A DNA stretch of 64,000 nucleotides from Oscheius tipulae (Eukaryota; Nematoda; Chromadorea; Rhabditida; Rhabditidae). Shown in pieces: positions 10,281 to 20,483 of the stretch. The position numbers were made by a program, and so were the translations under genes. The number at the start of each line of letters is the position of its first letter. Positions within the stretch are counted from its first letter, which is position 1. The stretch covers positions 1,178,001 through 1,242,000 of the forward strand of contig JASJZH010000003.1 in the NCBI GenBank assembly GCA_037178975.1. The letters are read 5' to 3'. The notes under the pieces were generated by a model, which made no database searches, was not told the origin of the DNA, and worked only from the letters and a program-made list of their open reading frames with translations.

Positions 10281-12070
10281 TCACTGGAATTCGATGCTAG
10301 TAACCTCGATATCTCCATCGATTCTCATGCCAACATAGTCCTGGTTAGGATCGGTTCCACGATGAGCAAAAGCCCCAAAGTGCTTGCCATCCACGTAGAA
10401 CTGGATGCTGTGAGGAGCGTTTTCGAGCACAAAGTTGAAGCCTCGCTCCTTCTCGAAAGGCATGTGTCCCTCACGTTCCTCCTTGCCCCAAAGCCCGTTG
10501 ATCTCCGCGTTTCTGACCACACACTTCTCCTTGAAACGGGGATTGAAGTGACAGAGAGTGTTGCCCTGTCTCCCGACCAGATCCAGCTTCCAGTCTCCCT
10601 TGGGGATTCCGTAAAAGTTGACCTTGTGATGCGCATGGAGAGCTCCATGGGGGAAGGCAGTCTCCCAGGGGAGAGAATAGATTCGGCCTCCCCAATGGAC
10701 ATTGTCCAGCATGATGTCGCCTTTGACTTGGAAGAAATCAACACGGTCAATTGGCTTCGTAGCCTCGTACTTGAAGTCGTAGACGTGCTTTCCGTTGACG
10801 CGGACGTCGTAGTGGTCCGGGAGAGCACTGAAAATAGACAAAAATGTATCTCAATCCACAAAAAAAGCTTGGTGGATTCGAATCAGAGACTCTTGTCTAC
10901 GTAAGCAAGACATCCAACCATTAGACTATTCGTGCATCAGTGTCAAACTCTTTAAGATAAAAAACGAAGCTTATCGCCTCACCGAATTCTGATCTCGAAT
11001 CTCTCTCCGGGCTTGACGAACTGATCTTTCAGCTGCTTCTGTTCGTGCCAGGCTCCCTGGAAATGGGTATGTTATCTATCTCTCTCTCTCTCTTTCTCTC
11101 TCTCCTCACCCCATAATGAGCACTGAAAACCGTGCTCTTTCCAGAGTTATCCTTATGGTTGAGATACATCTTCATATGGAAGATGACCTCCGTATTTCCA
11201 TTGTCGACTTCAGTCCCTCCTGCCAGAAGATTAACTTCGAGCCTGGAAAATTCAGACTGTTTACCTTTTCCATCACAATCAGTGTTGATCTTTCGAGCGC
11301 GCTGGGCAAACGATTGGGGTCGCGGCATGTCAACAACTTTTTTTTTCGTTGCCGCCGCCACAGCGATATTGTTTTCAAAACAGATGATCTTTGAACGAAA
11401 TGGCTCTCCCGAACAATGGAAAAAGTGAGAATGAAACACTTCCCGGTCCAGGGAAGCATTGCGTAAGTTGTTTTTGTTAAAAAAAATCCATACCAGTTCC
11501 ACTCCTCTGAACAGAGCAATGCAGCACCTTCTCGGTTATTTTTCAGCCCTTAGAAGTTCAAACTCGCTATCTTCTGAAAAGTTGTAGAGCGGATCAAACG
11601 CTACAACATCACTGAGCATGAAAAGTTTTGGAAACCACTTCTTGTGGATGAAATTGAACCGGGAAGGTGCGCGCGCGTCACTACATATCAGAGACCGCGG
11701 CGCGCCATGTAAATCGTACGGCTAGGCATCGCCTTTTTTAACCAAAAAAAAAATTGAAAAAAGTCTCACGTCTGTCCCTCTTGGGCAGCATGTCCGATCA
11801 GGGTCAGGGTCTGTCCAATCTGGATACGTTCTCCTAGACGTGAGGTGTAGGGGACGGGGAAGTGCATCTCCTGAAAGCTGTCAAGCTGAAGAAGAGTAAG
11901 AATGTGAGAGAGAGAGAGAGAGTGAGGTAGGGACAGGACAATGGCACGTATTTTTCTGCTGCGGAATGGTCTACAGGCTCCTCCTCTCTCACCCTGCCGC
12001 CCATTTTAACTGACGGGGGATCGATGGAACAAACAACTTTCGGAGGCTGTTTGTGCGCAAAGTGACTCAT
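10281..12070 (-). CDS. Tandem-repeat galectin (two carbohydrate-recognition domains)
   Basis: Five exons: 11993-12070, 11770-11885, 11110-11242, 10983-11056 and 10281-10827, giving 315 residues with all phases consistent. There is no signal peptide, as usual for galectins. The second domain has the full sugar-binding set: HFNPRF, VVRN and LWGKEER. The first domain keeps the fold (MHFPVPYTSRLGE, PGERFEIRI, VNGKHVYDF) but has lost the binding residues: FHMKMYLNHKD in place of H-NPR, and AWHEQKQ in place of WG-EER. Introns contain octamer repeat tracts (11070-11105; 11905-11935), a hairpin repeat (11571-11632) and a tRNA-like sequence (10867-10938). Likely a cytosolic or secreted beta-galactoside-binding lectin with one active site. 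Confidence 0.92.
10867..10938 (-). repeat. tRNA-like sequence in a galectin intron
   Basis: On the minus strand it has an A-box-like TAGTCTAATGG and a B-box-like GATTCGAATCC at tRNA spacing, but no clean anticodon arm. It belongs to a set of tRNA-like intronic sequences in this window. Confidence 0.55.
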
Positions 12071-12248
12071 TTGAAAATAAATGGAAATAGATCAGGGTCA
12101 TTGAGTCAGAGGAATGGCGAAAGAGCCGATTTTGAGGAAAGGATAAAGATAGTGTCTGTCTCTCTGTCACTCTGCCACTCTGTCTCTCTCTGTCTATCTA
12201 TCTCTCTGTCTCTCTGTCTACTGTCACTCTCAGAGATTGTGAGATAGT

Positions 12249-12932
12249 TTATTGCATATCCAGAGGATAAGGATTACTTCCGTAGATAGAATTTGGCAGG
12301 CTAACATTGGGGCAACATTGGCTTATAGTTATGCAAAAACAAAAAGCCTGGAAACCGTACATGTTGCACTGGGTTGGTCCGACGTCCGAAGCAGAACAGG
12401 GGCATGTCTGATAGGCAGATTCTAGTTCGATTCTGTATGCCACAGCCTCCAAAAAATACTGCAGTCTATCCAAGAGAGCCAGACGCTCCAGACGCTGACT
12501 CCGCCTGAAAAGGTTCATCTGGTATAGAGGCAGAGAGGCACAGAGAGACAGACTCACTCGGGAGACAATAGTTACTTGGTTTTGTGTCGTTAGTTGGAAG
12601 GGAGAAAAGAAGACCAGAACTGTTGAAACTGGCACAAACGTAGGTGGCACGAGTCTAGGGTAGATGCATAGAGCGGCACTGAGGCGGGTATCAACTGTAC
12701 TGTCTCTCCTGAAACTCATGGACATGGAGGAAACTATCTTGCCTTACACGCACTGACATTCTGAAGCTGAAAGACATGTCCTCCACCATGTCATGATCAT
12801 ATTGCTTCCACAATAGTCACAAAAAGTTGTCGTACTATCCCATTTGCCAAGTTGTTCAGTTCCCCCTATGTCACAATCCAATATGGTCAGACCTAAGGGG
12901 GTTAGAGAAAGGAGACAGACGAGAGCGAGCAT
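12249..12932 (-). CDS. Secreted TSP1-like Cys-rich protein (exon model incomplete)
   Basis: Exon 1 (about 12,748-12,932) begins MLALVCLLSLTPLGL, a signal peptide, then GKWDSTTTFCDYCGS and TCLSASECQC, matching the W...C..CG...C pattern of the plus-strand gene at 13,263. A second exon near 12,576-12,708 has an alternative frame containing YASTLDSCHLRLC, like that gene's STRQLPCNIQPC. A third (12,249-12,504) reads YQTCPCSAS... to SQCCPNVSLP and stop. The obvious splice sites do not keep one frame through all three, so one junction is mis-chosen or the gene is damaged. It is divergent from the 13,263 gene, about 330 bp away. Confidence 0.5.
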
Positions 12933-13262
12933 GGAATGTAAAATAAGGGGTCTGAGAGAATTCGGGAGAGCCGTTAATTTGTGCAGTCGTGGTTACAGAA
13001 ATCAAAATTAGCAAGGGAAGAGAGGTTTGTTACTGAGTTGTGGTCTCTCTATCTCTCTGTCCCGGATCTTCTGGTTAGACATTGATAGTAAACCGTTTGT
13101 CCGACAAATAGTAGCGTCTTTCAATATATGTCTTCAGCCTGGAACAGGCTTTAAAACTATCTCGTCTATCCATAGCCATGATAGGCGGATCAGTGCACCT
13201 GCCCTATAGCCGACGGCCGCCCTTGACCAGTCGAGAAAAACGCTATCAATTTTTCATCGAAG
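12933..13262. other. Divergent intergenic region between two TSP1-like genes
   Basis: Contains no gene that I can see; probably holds the promoters of the genes on either side. A short TCTCTCTGTC tract lies near 13,045. Confidence 0.4.
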
Positions 13263-13650
13263 ATGCGCCTCTTCATAATGGTGAGTCTGATAAAAAGTTA
13301 GGCAAAGTTTCCACAGATTCTGTCTGCTGTTCTTATCGCTACTTTGAATGCGCAGAACAACTGGAGTGCTTGGGGACCTACTGGAGATCCTGAACTGGAT
13401 ACATGCAATAAGCCATGTGGAAGCTGTGGGACTATAACGGAGATGAGAGTGTGTCCTAATAATAGTGTCTGTCCGTAAGTTTGCAGGAGATAGAGTGACA
13501 GTGACAATGGTAGCATTCTGTACATCATTTTCCAGAGGCCCTTCGACGAGACAGCTACCTTGTAATATCCAGCCCTGCCACTATCCCAACAATTCCTGCT
13601 GCGAGCCCTTCAAGAAACTACGGATGGGACAGGCATACTCCTGTGTCTAA
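13263..13650 (+). CDS. Small secreted TSP1-like protein
   Basis: Three exons (13263-13280, 13317-13474, 13536-13650) give 96 residues in one consistent frame. The signal peptide spans exons 1-2 (MRLFIM / ILSAVLIATLNAQ). The body has NNWSAWGP, CNKPCGSCG, EMRVCP, STRQLPCNIQPC and ends NNSCCEPFKKL...YSCV. The WSxW start and Cys order resemble one thrombospondin type-1 repeat with an added C-terminal CC block. That CC block recurs at 10,035, 18,187 and perhaps 4772, so this looks like a local family. Role unknown; extracellular matrix or host/bacterial interaction are only guesses. Confidence 0.72.
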
Positions 13651-13728
13651 AGCTGAATGAATACGAAGAGAGACAGATCTCTCCCATTGCACCTTTATTA
13701 CCAGTTCAAACAAACATGAAATAGTCTT

Positions 13729-14190
13729 TCAATCAAAATCAATCTCGGTGACCTCCATATTTCCATCTATCTGCAGTCCAGCATAGTCCTGATTGGGATC
13801 CTTGGTCCTGGGAGCTAAGGAGGCCACGTGCTAGTCATCCACGTGGAACTGGAGACCGTAAGGAGCGTTTAGAATGATCAACTTGAAGCCCTTGTCCTTC
13901 TCGAATGGGGAGACACCTTCTCTACCTTGCCCCACTACTTGTCCATCAGGATGACGTTCCATTACATGATCTTCTCCTTCAGTCGAGGGTTGAATCGACA
14001 GAGGGGCCCTTCTTGTCCACCAGGTCAATTGACCAATCTCCTTCGTTCACCCACAAATTGTGATCTTCATGTTGTGGTGGGAGTGGCTTCATGTTAGGTG
14101 TGGCTATCTCATACGGCACGGAGAAGACCTGTTCTGCCCAGCGAATATTCTCCGTTGATGCGGACCTCGTAGTGGTCGGTGAGAGCTCTG
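13729..14190 (-). pseudogene. Galectin pseudogene (second-domain copy)
   Basis: The minus strand matches the last exon of the 10,281 galectin: it opens after CTATTTTCAG with ALTDHYEVRING, later has FEKDKGFKLIILNAPYG and ends MEVTEIDF. An in-frame stop follows HVDD, the middle is partly deleted, and the HFNPR, VVRN and WGKEER blocks are altered. No other exons are seen. It lies 3.5 kb from its source in the same orientation. Confidence 0.85.
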
Positions 14191-14206
14191 AAAATAGTCA
14201 TAGCAT

Positions 14207-14551
14207 GTTACTTGGACTTCCACACCCTCCCTACAACAAGCAAAACAGTTATGGATACGAAGCTCTTCTCACTCTCTTTCTCTTCAATTCCCATCCTTTG
14301 AACCCAGACACACAGAGACATTTTTTTGTCATTTTTTTGTGTGAACCGAGGAACTGAAAGTGAGGGAGAGGCGGAGCATGAGACTCACTGCTCATTTCTA
14401 AAACCAGGTGCGAACTTTACTCGGTCTAATTGAATAAAACATGTTATGTTTTGCAGAGTGTGAGAGTCCGTGCTAGTTTTTAAGAGAAAGAGAGTGAGAA
14501 GATCCATAACTGTTTTACTTGCTGTAGGGAGGGTGTGGAAGTCCAAGTAAC
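14207..14551. repeat. Fold-back inverted repeat
   Basis: GTTACTTGGACTTCCACACC and following bases at 14207-14284 recur as the complement at 14481-14551, with roughly 90% identity over most of each arm and a loop of about 196 nt. It abuts the galectin pseudogene on one side and a duplicated exon on the other. Confidence 0.8.
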
Positions 14552-14554
14552 CTC

Positions 14555-14682
14555 CTACAGTGCAAGACGATTCAAGAAGCCATTAATCGTTCTCCGCCCG
14601 ATGTCGTCCATGATCCGGTGAGGTTGTTTCTACTTTGTTCGTAACCTTAGCAACAGGTTGACCCCACCGACGACCTGCATTT
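14555..14682 (+). pseudogene. Duplicate of exon 2 of the membrane-stalk gene
   Basis: Matches 18,607-18,732 at high identity, including acceptor CTACAG, the exon body and donor GTGAGG plus about 65 nt of intron. Reads ARRFKKP in the frame that gives ARLFKKL in the source gene. No partner exons are found. Confidence 0.65.
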
Positions 14683-16362
14683 CATTATCATAAAAATCCA
14701 GGTGTACTAAAACTTTTGTCGCGTACTTCGATTCGATATTCGAGTTCAATGGTCACGTCTGATGCCAATGAGAAATTGGTTCCAGTCCAATACTTATTTC
14801 AACACTCGGTGGGTTCTTTTAAACACAACGGTTCGGTTAACAATTAACGTTAGGAATGCATAGGCTCTTTATCGTCACAGCTGTGCAATGCCAACAATTA
14901 AACCCGCCTACAATGAGTACATTATTCATTGTCATCGAATGTGCAAAGACATGCACAAAGACACAAAAAGAATATTACAATATTGCGAGGTGCAGCAATA
15001 CGTGAGAAGAAAATTCTCCATGTTAGGCTCAACAAAAAATACGACAAACAGCACAAAGGCTTGCCTTGTTTCTTCTCTGTCTCTCTGTCGCTCTGTATCT
15101 CTGTCTCTCAGTGTACTCATGTACTTTCTCAAAGGATATTTGGAAAGCGACGAAGTGGTCGTAAAGAAGTGGGCTGAAGGGCCGAAACAAGTTAGGCATG
15201 CTCCGAAGGTGCATAGCCAAATTTGTTTCTTTTTCCGTTGGATTCCCTCACAACGGAAAAAGAACCTTTGGTTCAAGTTCTCTTGTCAGAGTTTCAATTT
15301 TAGTAAACATGCGTGCCCCCTAGTTTTGGGTAATCGACCCTCTGTGACCTCTTGGGAGGCTACGTGATCTATGCGAGGAGTCAAAGAAATGACTAAATGC
15401 CTAAAAATAGGGTAAGAGTCGGGTGGACGAAGGCTGCATTGAGGGTGTCGAGAGTTGTGCAAAAATGAGTCTGAGTTCTTTCTCTGCTTCTATGTACATT
15501 GTCTCTCTGTTTCACCGTCTATCTGTCTCTCTATTTCAATGTCTGTCTATCTCTGTTCTCTGCAATGCATGTCGCCAGACCGCGCTGTCTATCTCTCTCA
15601 GTGGCATCATCCCCTTCCAAAACACATATATAGTGTTGTGTCTTTGGGGGACACAATCTGATTATTTTAGAAAGAGAAGAGTGGGTTTTATATATTTATT
15701 CAGGTAAAAATAGCTAGGTGGTTTTAGAGCAAAAGAGAGGCTAGAAAAGTGGGAAAACGAGTGACTTGAGGGAACGTCACTTGCGGAACAACAGAAACCA
15801 GAAAAGTACGCGCGGCGGGACTTACAAGTTAACGCACTTTCAAATATAACCAGACTCAACACAGAGACAGGGTCTCCGGAGACTTGGCAGTTTCTTTGAA
15901 ATGTCCGCACACTTAGGCACGAGTCAATGTTTTGTTCAGGCCTGCTAGTGTCGAGAATTTTTACCAAAAAGTGACAAACTGCCTGCAGATTTGTCAAAAC
16001 TGGACTTTAGAGAAAACAAGAACCGAAAGGAGGAGGATGGAAGGGGGATCTGCACTTGACTCGCAATGTTTGGAAGACCGATACGGTACGGGTGAGATTT
16101 TTTTTTTCTGATTTTTCAAGAAACACTAATGTTCCCGTGAGAGCCTCCAGTTACTTTTACCTCCCAAGATCACGACTACTTCTTTCATCGCCATAGTTTT
16201 ACATTATGTCATCCAATGAGCTCACTGAGCCATTACAAAAAATTGGGAACTTTGGCACTTTTAAAGTTTTATTGAAAAATGCAAATAACGTTACAAAAAA
16301 AGCGAGGTAACTCAAAAACTACTAAGTTTCGGGTCTAGATTAAACTGTCATATCTTTGATTA

Positions 16363-17100
16363 TTAGTTAAGGTCTTCAACGTCAGCTCCAGATGGATCAC
16401 AATTGGGAATAAGAGTGGGTACAAGAATAGCTTTGCCACCAGCACGTCCTATCTCAGAAACTATCTGTCTCGGTCTCCATCCGTTCTCTTCAAAACATTC
16501 TCCAACTTGATCCGCGATATTCAAATTGCTGAGCAAATCATTGAGCACCGACACAGCCAGAAGGTCGTTTTTTTGTTTATCTAGTTGATAATCGTCGAGT
16601 ACGGGAGTTACTTTGTTGGTGAGCTGGCCTTGGAAATAGTTGATCAGTGCAGCTTCCCAGCGAGCAGCTTCATACATGTTGAACGATCCCATTTGAACCG
16701 TGATCACGGGTTTCTCTTGGGCCCAGATTGCTCTGATTCGATCATTCTTCGTTGTGATCTTCTTAACTCTTGTATGTTCGAAGTGCTTTTTCGGGCGATC
16801 CTTAAAATACATTGCGTTTAGTGCACTTGGAATGTTTACTGTGCTCCCGATCCCGACATAAAATACAGCAGGTTGTGCACCCAGTCCTCTAATTTCAGCA
16901 CATTTATTTCGTCCGTCGATTAAGCAGTAAACTATCTTTTTTTTCGGGATCTCTTTATTGTTCAGCACCTGAATTACTTTATTACCACAATGGAAGATAT
17001 TTGTCACCTCTTTTTTAACAGCATTTGCTTCAGCTGAGATTTTGGGATTGTTTATGTATTTCTCTACCAGGGCAGGGTGTCTCTTCTTGTGGTCTCCTCT
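16363..17100 (-). CDS. LEM-3/ANKLE1-type GIY-YIG endonuclease-domain protein
   Basis: A single open frame runs from an in-frame stop at 17,101 to the stop at 16,363; the first ATG is at 17,007 but coding similarity plausibly extends upstream (PALVEKYINNP). Motifs follow the GIY-YIG fold as used in LEM-3/ANKLE1: KIVYCLID (first strand), VFYVGIGS (second strand), RPKKHFEH (Arg helix), RIRAIW, and EAARWEAALI with the expected metal-binding Glu, then LTN. LEM-3-type proteins cut branched DNA and chromatin bridges. Here no ankyrin or LEM domain is visible, so this may be a stand-alone nuclease, an exon of a larger gene, or a domesticated fragment. It has no detectable neighbours in an operon. Confidence 0.72.
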   Translation of the reverse strand, partial: RGDHKKRHPALVEKYINNPKISAEANAVKKEVTNIFHCGNKVIQVLNNKEIPKKKIVYCLIDGRNKCAEIRGLGAQPAVFYVGIGSTVNIPSALNAMYFKDRPKKHFEHTRVKKITTKNDRIRAIWAQEKPVITVQMGSFNMYEAARWEAALINYFQGQLTNKVTPVLDDYQLDKQKNDLLAVSVLNDLLSNLNIADQVGECFEENGWRPRQIVSEIGRAGGKAILVPTLIPNCDPSGADVEDLN

Positions 17101-18186
17101 TCAAGTACCAATTTATAAATAGAAAGCAAACCCACAGTGAACTAGATGTGTTTCTGACTAATTCCCAGCATATTTTGCACATCAGAAAATCGGTTTTTTT
17201 CCAACGCTCTGTATCCGGGTTTTGTATTTTCACCAACTTATAGTTCAAATCATCAGGACAGTCTTTTTCCTAAAGATGTTTCGTAAATAACTTTCATGAT
17301 CTTACTATTCGAATGTTGCTGCTCTTGTTGTTATACAATTCACACAATTCTTTTTCAGACATTTTTAAATCTTCTCGTTCGGTAGTTCAAGATTGGCGGA
17401 TATCTAAAATTAATGTCATTGCTACAAGCTGGCCGTAGTGGTATTGAACGGAAAGACAGCAAATAATAAATCGATGGAGACATATGATGAATGTTAGAAG
17501 GGAAAAAAAAAGTTAAAATCCTACAATCGAATGGAATTTGGCAAGGAAATCGACAAAATACACTAGTTACAGTGGTAGGGGGAGCAAATAAGGGCCCATG
17601 ATATGTTTGGAAAGAGAAAGGCAAGCGCAGTGATAAGAAACTGGCCTGTAAGATGGTATAATCCTAGTCTTATCTCTTTCAATGTGGCACCTAAAATGCC
17701 TCTTCCTGAAGAAGTTTACTAGTCAAACAATATAATTGTCGGAAAAGGTTTTATATCCACTACTAAAACTCTGCTTGCATCCCTGCGAAACAAAAGCAAG
17801 CAAATTATGTTGTTCAGAAATTGTGTTGTCTAAAAGAAGTTATTGCCAATATTGGAAATGTGATGGGACAGGTTGAAATAGAGTCGAAATCTGTCCCTCT
17901 CTGTCTCTCCCTCCCTTATGCATCCCTACCTAAACCTCGGTTTCCAGATTCTGTACGGTACCGCCACATTCACAGCTTGCTCAAACTCTGGAACATGTAC
18001 GAAATATTCAAGGTAGTCAGAGAAGACACTGTCAGAGAAAAGAAAAAGCAATTCCAAAGCTGCCATAGAACACAAGGTCTACAAACAGAGATTGCTCGCA
18101 AAGAAAAGTGCTAAAGGCCGTCAGAAAAAAAAAGGCCGAGCCGGATTGATGAAAATGAAAATGAGTTTCAACAGACAGAGAGACAG
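17101..18186. other. Gene-poor stretch
   Basis: No gene recognised. A 72-residue frame at 17,030-17,248 (-) precedes the GIY-YIG gene in another frame and could include its upstream exon. A 97-residue frame at 17,821-18,114 (+) has no family features. Confidence 0.35.
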
Positions 18187-18316
18187 AGAGACCAAAACCT
18201 CTATCTGCGTCACCGGATCATGTTTCTATCCTAACAAGAGCTGCTGTGAGCTGTACAAGAAGATAATTGAGAGACATAGATTCGTTTGCAAGCTGCCAAA
18301 GGACAAAAAATATTGA
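18187..18316 (+). pseudogene. Orphan 3' exon of a TSP1-like secreted protein
   Basis: Reads TKTSICVTGSCFYPNKSCC, then ELYKKI and a C-terminus KLPKDKKY, TGA at 18,314. It is the plus-strand partner of the fragment at 10,035-10,166. A GACAGAGA tract sits just upstream, where an intron would end. No signal-peptide exon found. Confidence 0.6.
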
Positions 18317-18447
18317 ATAGGATTTACATGAAGATATCTTTCATTAGCTGCTATCACGGCCAAGGTGTCCTTCTAACTACAATCCTTATCTTCCTATTCA
18401 AAGAGAAACCTCAAAATACATAGCTTAGTTTGAGTTTCTGCAAAGGA

Positions 18448-19344
18448 ATGTGTTGCTCAGAGAATGCTGAGTATACCTTCGAATACCTGTGGGGTGACAG
18501 TCTGGTGCTCAAAAGCATTCTAAGGTTGTTTGAACCCCTTGCTTGGTGCCTGCGTCCAGAAGGGCAAAGCATATTTTCTAGGGCGACGTTCATCGCCAGA
18601 TCTGGATTACAGTGCAAGACTATTCAAGAAGCTGCTAACTGTTCCCGGCCAGATATCGGCCATGATCCGGTGAGGTTGTTTCTACTTTGCTCGTAACCGT
18701 AGCAACAGGTTGACCCCACCGACGACCCGCTGCTCTCTTCTAATGACGTCAGAACAGAGAGTGTTGATCAAGAGACACCGAACGACTATTGGAACTTACT
18801 TTGGAGCAGGTACGGGATGTTACAGTGAGAGACAGAGAGATAAAGAGATAATTCCAGACCGAACCTGTCTTTTTTATGGTCAATTGTACTCATCTTTTTA
18901 CTGGGAGCAATAGTCGGGATGTATATCTTGGCTTCAACTACCAAAGCCGAGCTGGCCTCTACCATGCAAGTTAACTTGGAGTCCATTGTGAAGAAGGAGC
19001 TGGAAAACCTGAAGAAGGAGCTAGTACCGACAGTGACAGTCGAGCTGACAGCGGCTGTGAAGAAGGAACTAGAGGTCATGGAAGGCAATCTGACAGCGAC
19101 TGTCAACAAGGAGATAGCCTTAACCATGAATGGCAATCTGACAGCGACATTGACAGAAAAGCTGATAGCGACAGTACAGAAGAAGATAGCTTCAACTGTC
19201 AGAGTCGAGCTGACATCTGCGCTAAAGAAGGAGCTGCCAGCGGTCGTAAATGATGAGTACTATCTCGTGAAAAAGACTGAAGTCCGTCCTAAACGATCTG
19301 TCTCTCGGATCTTGGCCAGTGACTCTCGTGTAAAGAAAATATGA
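18448..19344 (+). CDS. Type II membrane protein with long helical stalk of 11-residue repeats
   Basis: Four exons (18448-18470, 18613-18669, 18753-18809, 18858-19344) give 207 residues with canonical GT-AG sites and consistent phases. A 45-residue cytosolic N-terminus (MCCSENAD...LLWSR) precedes a transmembrane helix (FLWSIVLIFLLGAIVGMYIL). About 120 residues follow with a strict 11-residue period (TVTVELTAAVK, KELEVMEGNLT, ATVNKEIALTM, NGNLTATLTEK), typical of amphipathic or right-handed coiled-coil rods. The tail has EVRPKRSVSR, a possible furin-type site. Intron 3 carries a GACAGAGA tract. The family is not recognised. Exon 1 and exon 2 are duplicated elsewhere (9889-9906 and 14,555-14,682). 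Confidence 0.68.
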
Positions 19345-20483
19345 CCATGTAAAAAATTTGTATAAGAATGTCTCTCAAGGATACGCAACTTTCTCGGTCG
19401 TTCTGTCTCTCTGTACACTTTCTCTGTCTTAATCTCTGTCCTCAAAATAGCTGAAAGTTCATCAAGAACTTTTGAGAGACCGGTAATATTCCATCGCCAG
19501 GACAGTCAAAAGCTGCATGGCCTCCACTGGATGTAAAAAAAAAAGCTGACATCAGGAAAATAAACAATAGTTTACTTCTTTCCACCAAAAACATACTGCC
19601 GTGGGCGAGAACACAAGTGGCGGGGCTTGACCAGAGCGCGATTCCGCGACACTGCCGGGGGCCAAGGGGGTCAATGAGATAAAGAATAAAATAGGAAACT
19701 AATCAAAACACAAAGTAGATAATTGAAGGATAATGAAGAAGTGCATCTTCGAGGTGACCGAGAGCGAAGGTTGCACTGAGAGCTGGACCGGCAGGTTCTC
19801 TCCCGGCATGGGCGAAGACGGACTGGCATCTGGCGAGGACTATTTGATGAAGAAATTAGGAACCGGAGAGATAGTTGTGGGACAAGAGACGGTGATGGGA
19901 ACAGAGGGAATGGTGATCTGAATAGAACGGCTATAAAAAAGGAGTTATTCGGACTTGTACCGTTTTCGAAAAAATAAGATAATATTTAACATCAGCACCA
20001 GGCCAGCTACTAGAAAAGATGACTATTTGGAGATGTACCGCATCCTTCTAAGGTGTTCAATATATTGAACCGCATCGGCGTACTCTGAAAGAATATATGG
20101 TGTCCGTCTGTTTGTTTGTCCGAGGCCACCGAACAAAAGATATATGGTTAGTTAGTTATTGGCAAGAGGTGGCAAGTCAACTTTAGACTCTGCCTCACTC
20201 TTTTGACAGAGTAGAGAACGATTAAGTCGTTGAAGACGTCTGCTTATAATGAAAAGTGAACAGAACTCAAACCACTATATGCAATCGATAGAGCAGGCTG
20301 GAGACAGAAGACGGCCGAACTGAGAGACGAAGAAAAGGACGGGAAGGGTCAGCCAGATGTGGCATAAGTAACTCACACAGGCAAACAGTTTCGAAAATCT
20401 AGGAAGAGATTGTGTAATGTCTGCCTCTGTCTCCCTCCGAACCCCCTGAACCGAACAACACCTCCTAATTTATCTTCATTTAG
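19345..20483. other. Intergenic stretch with one weak ORF
   Basis: A 62-residue frame at 19,733-19,921 (+), starting MKKCIFEVTES, has balanced composition but no recognised domain and no clear partner exon. The rest shows nothing I can support. Confidence 0.35.

Larger units (their letters stand above)
14191..16362. other. Gene-poor stretch with fold-back repeat and duplicated exon
   Basis: Holds an imperfect inverted repeat (14207-14284 and 14481-14551), a copy of exon 2 of the membrane-stalk gene (14555-14682), octamer tracts (15075-15115; 15495-15560) and a perfect 14-bp hairpin (15227-15264). No coding chain could be built. Confidence 0.45.

Noticed and set aside
10325..10904. Overlapping 178-180 residue frames on both strands over the galectin last exon
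   Set aside because: They are shadows of the galectin exon; no domain, and they lack splice support.
12481..12504. WSVWLSW reading in exon 3 of the 12,249 gene as a TSP1 tryptophan motif
   Set aside because: That frame stops within about 25 codons and would need a phase that exon 2 does not offer; kept only as a hint of family membership.
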